Shown here piece by piece: positions 4,385 through 6,552 of a DNA stretch of 6,552 nt. The stretch covers positions 1-6,552 of the forward strand of contig JAEOSA010000110.1 of the NCBI GenBank assembly GCA_016840595.1. Reading direction: 5' to 3'. The notes beneath the pieces are model-generated. The model was given only the letters and a program-made list of their open reading frames with translations. It was not told the origin of the DNA and made no database searches. This DNA comes from Candidatus Hermodarchaeota archaeon. Its GTDB lineage: Archaea; Asgardarchaeota; Hermodarchaeia; Hermodarchaeales; Hermodarchaeaceae. A program made the position numbers and the translations under genes. The stretch's first letter is position 1; every line of letters starts with the position of its first letter.

Positions 4385-5947
4385 GTGAATGCAGATTATT
4401 TTGACCTACCGTTGATACGTCCACAAAGTGTACAGCGTCGCCTCTATCAGGAAGTGATTTTTGCCTCAGCTATCAACCAAAATACGCTAGTGGTCTTGCC
4501 TACCGGCCTTGGAAAAACAGTAATTGCTGTCGTCCTCAGCGCATATCGCTTGGAGAAAGAACCTCAGAGCAAAGTCGTGATGCTTGCTCCAACTCGACCG
4601 CTAGTGGGTCAACATCATCAACGCTTTTCAGAGATGCTTCTTATTGTCCCTGAAAAACTACAGATTATTACTGGTGAAACCCCGGTTCTAAAAAGATCCA
4701 AGATATGGAAGTCAAGCTCCGTCGTGTTTATGACACCACAAACCCTCCGCAATGATATAGATCAGAGGAGGTATTCCCTCGAGGATGTTACATTACTGAT
4801 ATTTGATGAAGCACATCGAGCTTCAGGTCGTTATGAGTATGTCGGGCTCGCCGACTATTATGTTCGCCAACGGACTAATCATCGAATTCTAGCTCTCACA
4901 GCTTCCCCAGGCAATATAAGAGAGCTATGTGATGCTCTTTATATCGAGAACATTGAGGCTCGAACCGCGCAGAGCCCTGATTTGATTCCATATATCCAAG
5001 AGGTTGACACCCGTTACGTCATCGTGGATTTACCCCCGGAATATTTACGAATTGAAGCATTACTCAAGCAAGGTATTCATTCAGCAGCGATACCACTAAT
5101 TGAATTAGGACTCGTCAAACCTAGCGAACTCAAATTTGTTAGTCGACGAGATCTCCTCAAGTTCCAAGCCCACCTCAGCTCACGAATCAAAGCCAGAGAA
5201 GGAACAGCTGAGCCACGCCTTTTTGATGCAATGCTTGGGATTGCCCTGGTTTTACGACTATCACATGCCAGAGAAGTACTTGAAACACAAGGCACCCCCC
5301 AACTTCTTGCGTATTTCCAGAGAATCGAACAGAAAGCCCGAGAAGGAAAGGCTCCTAAAAACATTCACGTACTTCTTTCTAGCTTGTGGTATCAAGAAGC
5401 CCGAAACCTTCTTGAGTCTTTAACGATTCGCGGTGAAAGCCACCCCAAACATCATATTCTACTCCAAATTCTCCAAGACCAAGTTGAAAAACATACAAAT
5501 AGTCGCATTCTGGTTTTCACCCGGTTTCGAATATCCGCCAAGATTCTCACAGACTATTTGGATAAACACGAAAAAATCCGTGCGAAGCGATTTGTGGGTC
5601 AATCAAACAACCCAGGGGATAGAGGTCTTAGCCAAAGAGCACAATTGCAATTGTTAGAGGCGTTTCGATCAAATACCTACAATGTGTTAGTAGCCACAAA
5701 TGTTGGTGAGGAAGGTTTGGATATCAGTGAATGTAATCTTGTCGTGTTTTATGATAGTGTTCCGAGTGCAGTACGACGAATTCAACGAAGAGGTCGAACC
5801 GGTCGACAGAAACCAGGGAGACTCATTGTGCTCATTACTAGGGACACCCGTGATGAACATTATCACTACAGGAGCCTTCACAAACAACGTTCCATGCAGA
5901 CAAAACTTCTTCAACATTCTCGCTATTTGCGAAAAATACGCAAATAG
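4385..5947 (+). CDS. hef: Hef/FANCM/Mph1-type DNA helicase without the XPF nuclease domain
   Basis: This 520-residue protein is a superfamily 2 helicase/translocase of the archaeal Hef group, which acts on stalled forks, branched DNA and crossover structures. Motif I is LPTGLGKT (38-45), motif II DEAH (141-144), motif III TAS (172-174), motif V VLVATNVGEEGLDI (434-447) and motif VI QRRGRTGR (467-474). The run FVGQ...DRGLSQR before motif V is also characteristic of Hef. The helical insert between the two RecA-like lobes (about 205-335) is present, including SHAREVLETQG. Full Hef proteins continue for some 200 residues into an XPF-type nuclease with ERKxxxD and HhH repeats; this one ends 46 residues after motif VI, with no frameshift visible. 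The next gene is unrelated, so any nuclease partner is elsewhere. The start is GTG 4385 or TTG 4376 (three residues longer); promoter spacing favours GTG. The symbol refers to the helicase half only. Confidence 0.88.
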   Translation: MNADYFDLPLIRPQSVQRRLYQEVIFASAINQNTLVVLPTGLGKTVIAVVLSAYRLEKEPQSKVVMLAPTRPLVGQHHQRFSEMLLIVPEKLQIITGETPVLKRSKIWKSSSVVFMTPQTLRNDIDQRRYSLEDVTLLIFDEAHRASGRYEYVGLADYYVRQRTNHRILALTASPGNIRELCDALYIENIEARTAQSPDLIPYIQEVDTRYVIVDLPPEYLRIEALLKQGIHSAAIPLIELGLVKPSELKFVSRRDLLKFQAHLSSRIKAREGTAEPRLFDAMLGIALVLRLSHAREVLETQGTPQLLAYFQRIEQKAREGKAPKNIHVLLSSLWYQEARNLLESLTIRGESHPKHHILLQILQDQVEKHTNSRILVFTRFRISAKILTDYLDKHEKIRAKRFVGQSNNPGDRGLSQRAQLQLLEAFRSNTYNVLVATNVGEEGLDISECNLVVFYDSVPSAVRRIQRRGRTGRQKPGRLIVLITRDTRDEHYHYRSLHKQRSMQTKLLQHSRYLRKIRK

Positions 5948-5950
5948 TAG

Positions 5951-6005
5951 TTTAAAAGCTTAAAAACCAAAACGATTGACAGGTACCCTCACGTCCCCAA
6001 GGTGA
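5951..6005 (+). promoter_or_regulatory. Putative promoter and ribosome binding site of the membrane protein gene
   Basis: Two overlapping TATA-like stretches, TTTAAAAGC (5951-5959) and CTTAAAAAC (5959-5967), lie 46-63 bases before the ATG at 6014. AAGGTGA at 5999-6005 matches the 16S rRNA tail complement and has an eight-base spacer, which supports that start. Confidence 0.45.
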
Positions 6006-6013
6006 ACAGAGGC

Positions 6014-6552
6014 ATGCAATTTCCTTCCTCAGATCCAACATGGATAGTAGAATTGATCAAATTCTTTGTTTTGATTAGCATAGGGAGTATTCTATTTTCC
6101 CGATGGTTCCGATCAACACGACGATTCTACACGGACTTTCCTTTCCTCATGTCGATATCCGTCATTATCATCGCCATTGGTGAACTGACGGACGTGTTTG
6201 TCAATTCGGGACTAGGTGTCTACACACTCGAGTTGTATAAGATTCGGGTGGGCCTAGTAATCACCGCCATGTTGCCTATGCTGTACATGACAGTTCTAAT
6301 CTGGTTATCCGAACACATGCGAGCTGGGAAAATATTCATGACAATTTTTGCAATCTTTAGTCTCTCAGTCCTAGCTTGCCTACCCACTATCGACCTCACG
6401 CGTCTTGTGGGCGTTTTATTTCTCCTCGTCGTGATTATTCCGTTCATCATCACATTTTCCTGGGCATGGTTCCTCAAACGACTCCCCGACATTCATAGTG
6501 GCTTGGTCGTTTTAGGTATCATCTTCCTTTTGAGTGGTCAACTGTTCAAAGC
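6014..6552 (+). CDS. Multi-helix membrane protein, 3' end cut by the window
   Basis: The frame from ATG 6014 stays open to the window end, giving 179 residues. It has six hydrophobic segments at about 10-28, 42-63, 76-98, 106-124, 130-152 and 162-177. The loop after the first helix is strongly basic (RWFRSTRR), placing it in the cytoplasm and the N-terminus outside. The short loop after helix 2 contains GELTDVFVNSG. No soluble domain is reached before the edge, so it could be a small integral membrane protein or the membrane-sensor part of a larger signalling protein; I do not recognise the family. AAGGTGA at 5999-6005 supports the start. The 66-base gap after the helicase contains TATA-like sequences, so it may have its own promoter. 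Confidence 0.75.
   Translation, partial: MQFPSSDPTWIVELIKFFVLISIGSILFSRWFRSTRRFYTDFPFLMSISVIIIAIGELTDVFVNSGLGVYTLELYKIRVGLVITAMLPMLYMTVLIWLSEHMRAGKIFMTIFAIFSLSVLACLPTIDLTRLVGVLFLLVVIIPFIITFSWAWFLKRLPDIHSGLVVLGIIFLLSGQLFK

Noticed and set aside
1..6552. CRISPR arrays, insertion sequences, tRNA or rRNA genes
   Set aside because: No regularly spaced repeats, transposase motifs, terminal inverted repeats or tRNA/rRNA signatures were seen on either strand.

Overview
The window reads as a piece of an archaeal chromosome of moderate A+T content. Three things point to Archaea. It encodes a FEN1/XPG-family flap-nuclease homologue beginning with the canonical MGVxxG, and a Hef/FANCM/Mph1-type superfamily 2 helicase. 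It carries free-standing Lrp/AsnC-type ligand-binding (RAM) modules. Several genes also have TATA-like boxes about 30-40 bases before the start codon and very short leaders, while others have clear Shine-Dalgarno sites. The mixture is compatible with a euryarchaeal or Asgard-type genome, but I cannot fix the lineage from sequence alone. All recognised genes are on the + strand.

Layout. At 65-1042 lies a divergent FEN1-like nuclease. A 278-base interval follows (1043-1320). It begins with a perfect but orphan Shine-Dalgarno sequence and holds broken open frames that may be gene debris. At 1321-1629 is a small unrecognised helical protein. At 1754-1993 is a stand-alone RAM protein without a helix-turn-helix, and 35 bases later, at 2029-3288, a ten-helix DMT/EamA-type transporter that itself ends in a C-terminal RAM domain. 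At 3373-4320 is a 315-residue protein I do not recognise. At 4385-5947 is a Hef-type helicase that stops before any nuclease domain. From 6014 to the window end runs a multi-helix membrane protein cut off by the edge.

Two themes stand out. First, the RAM protein and the RAM-tailed transporter look like one operon. RAM domains normally bind small effectors such as amino acids and oligomerise, so the pair suggests transport gated or modulated by the cytoplasmic level of a ligand, with no transcription factor involved. This is inference, but the domain architecture is visible in the sequence. Second, the unrecognised 315-residue gene and the Hef-type helicase share an identical 11-base element, AAAATCGGCAC, at nearly the same place between TATA box and start. 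This suggests a common regulator and gives the unknown protein a possible link to DNA repair or replication-fork processing. The FEN1-like gene at the left edge adds a second structure-specific DNA enzyme, although the transporter genes lie between the two.
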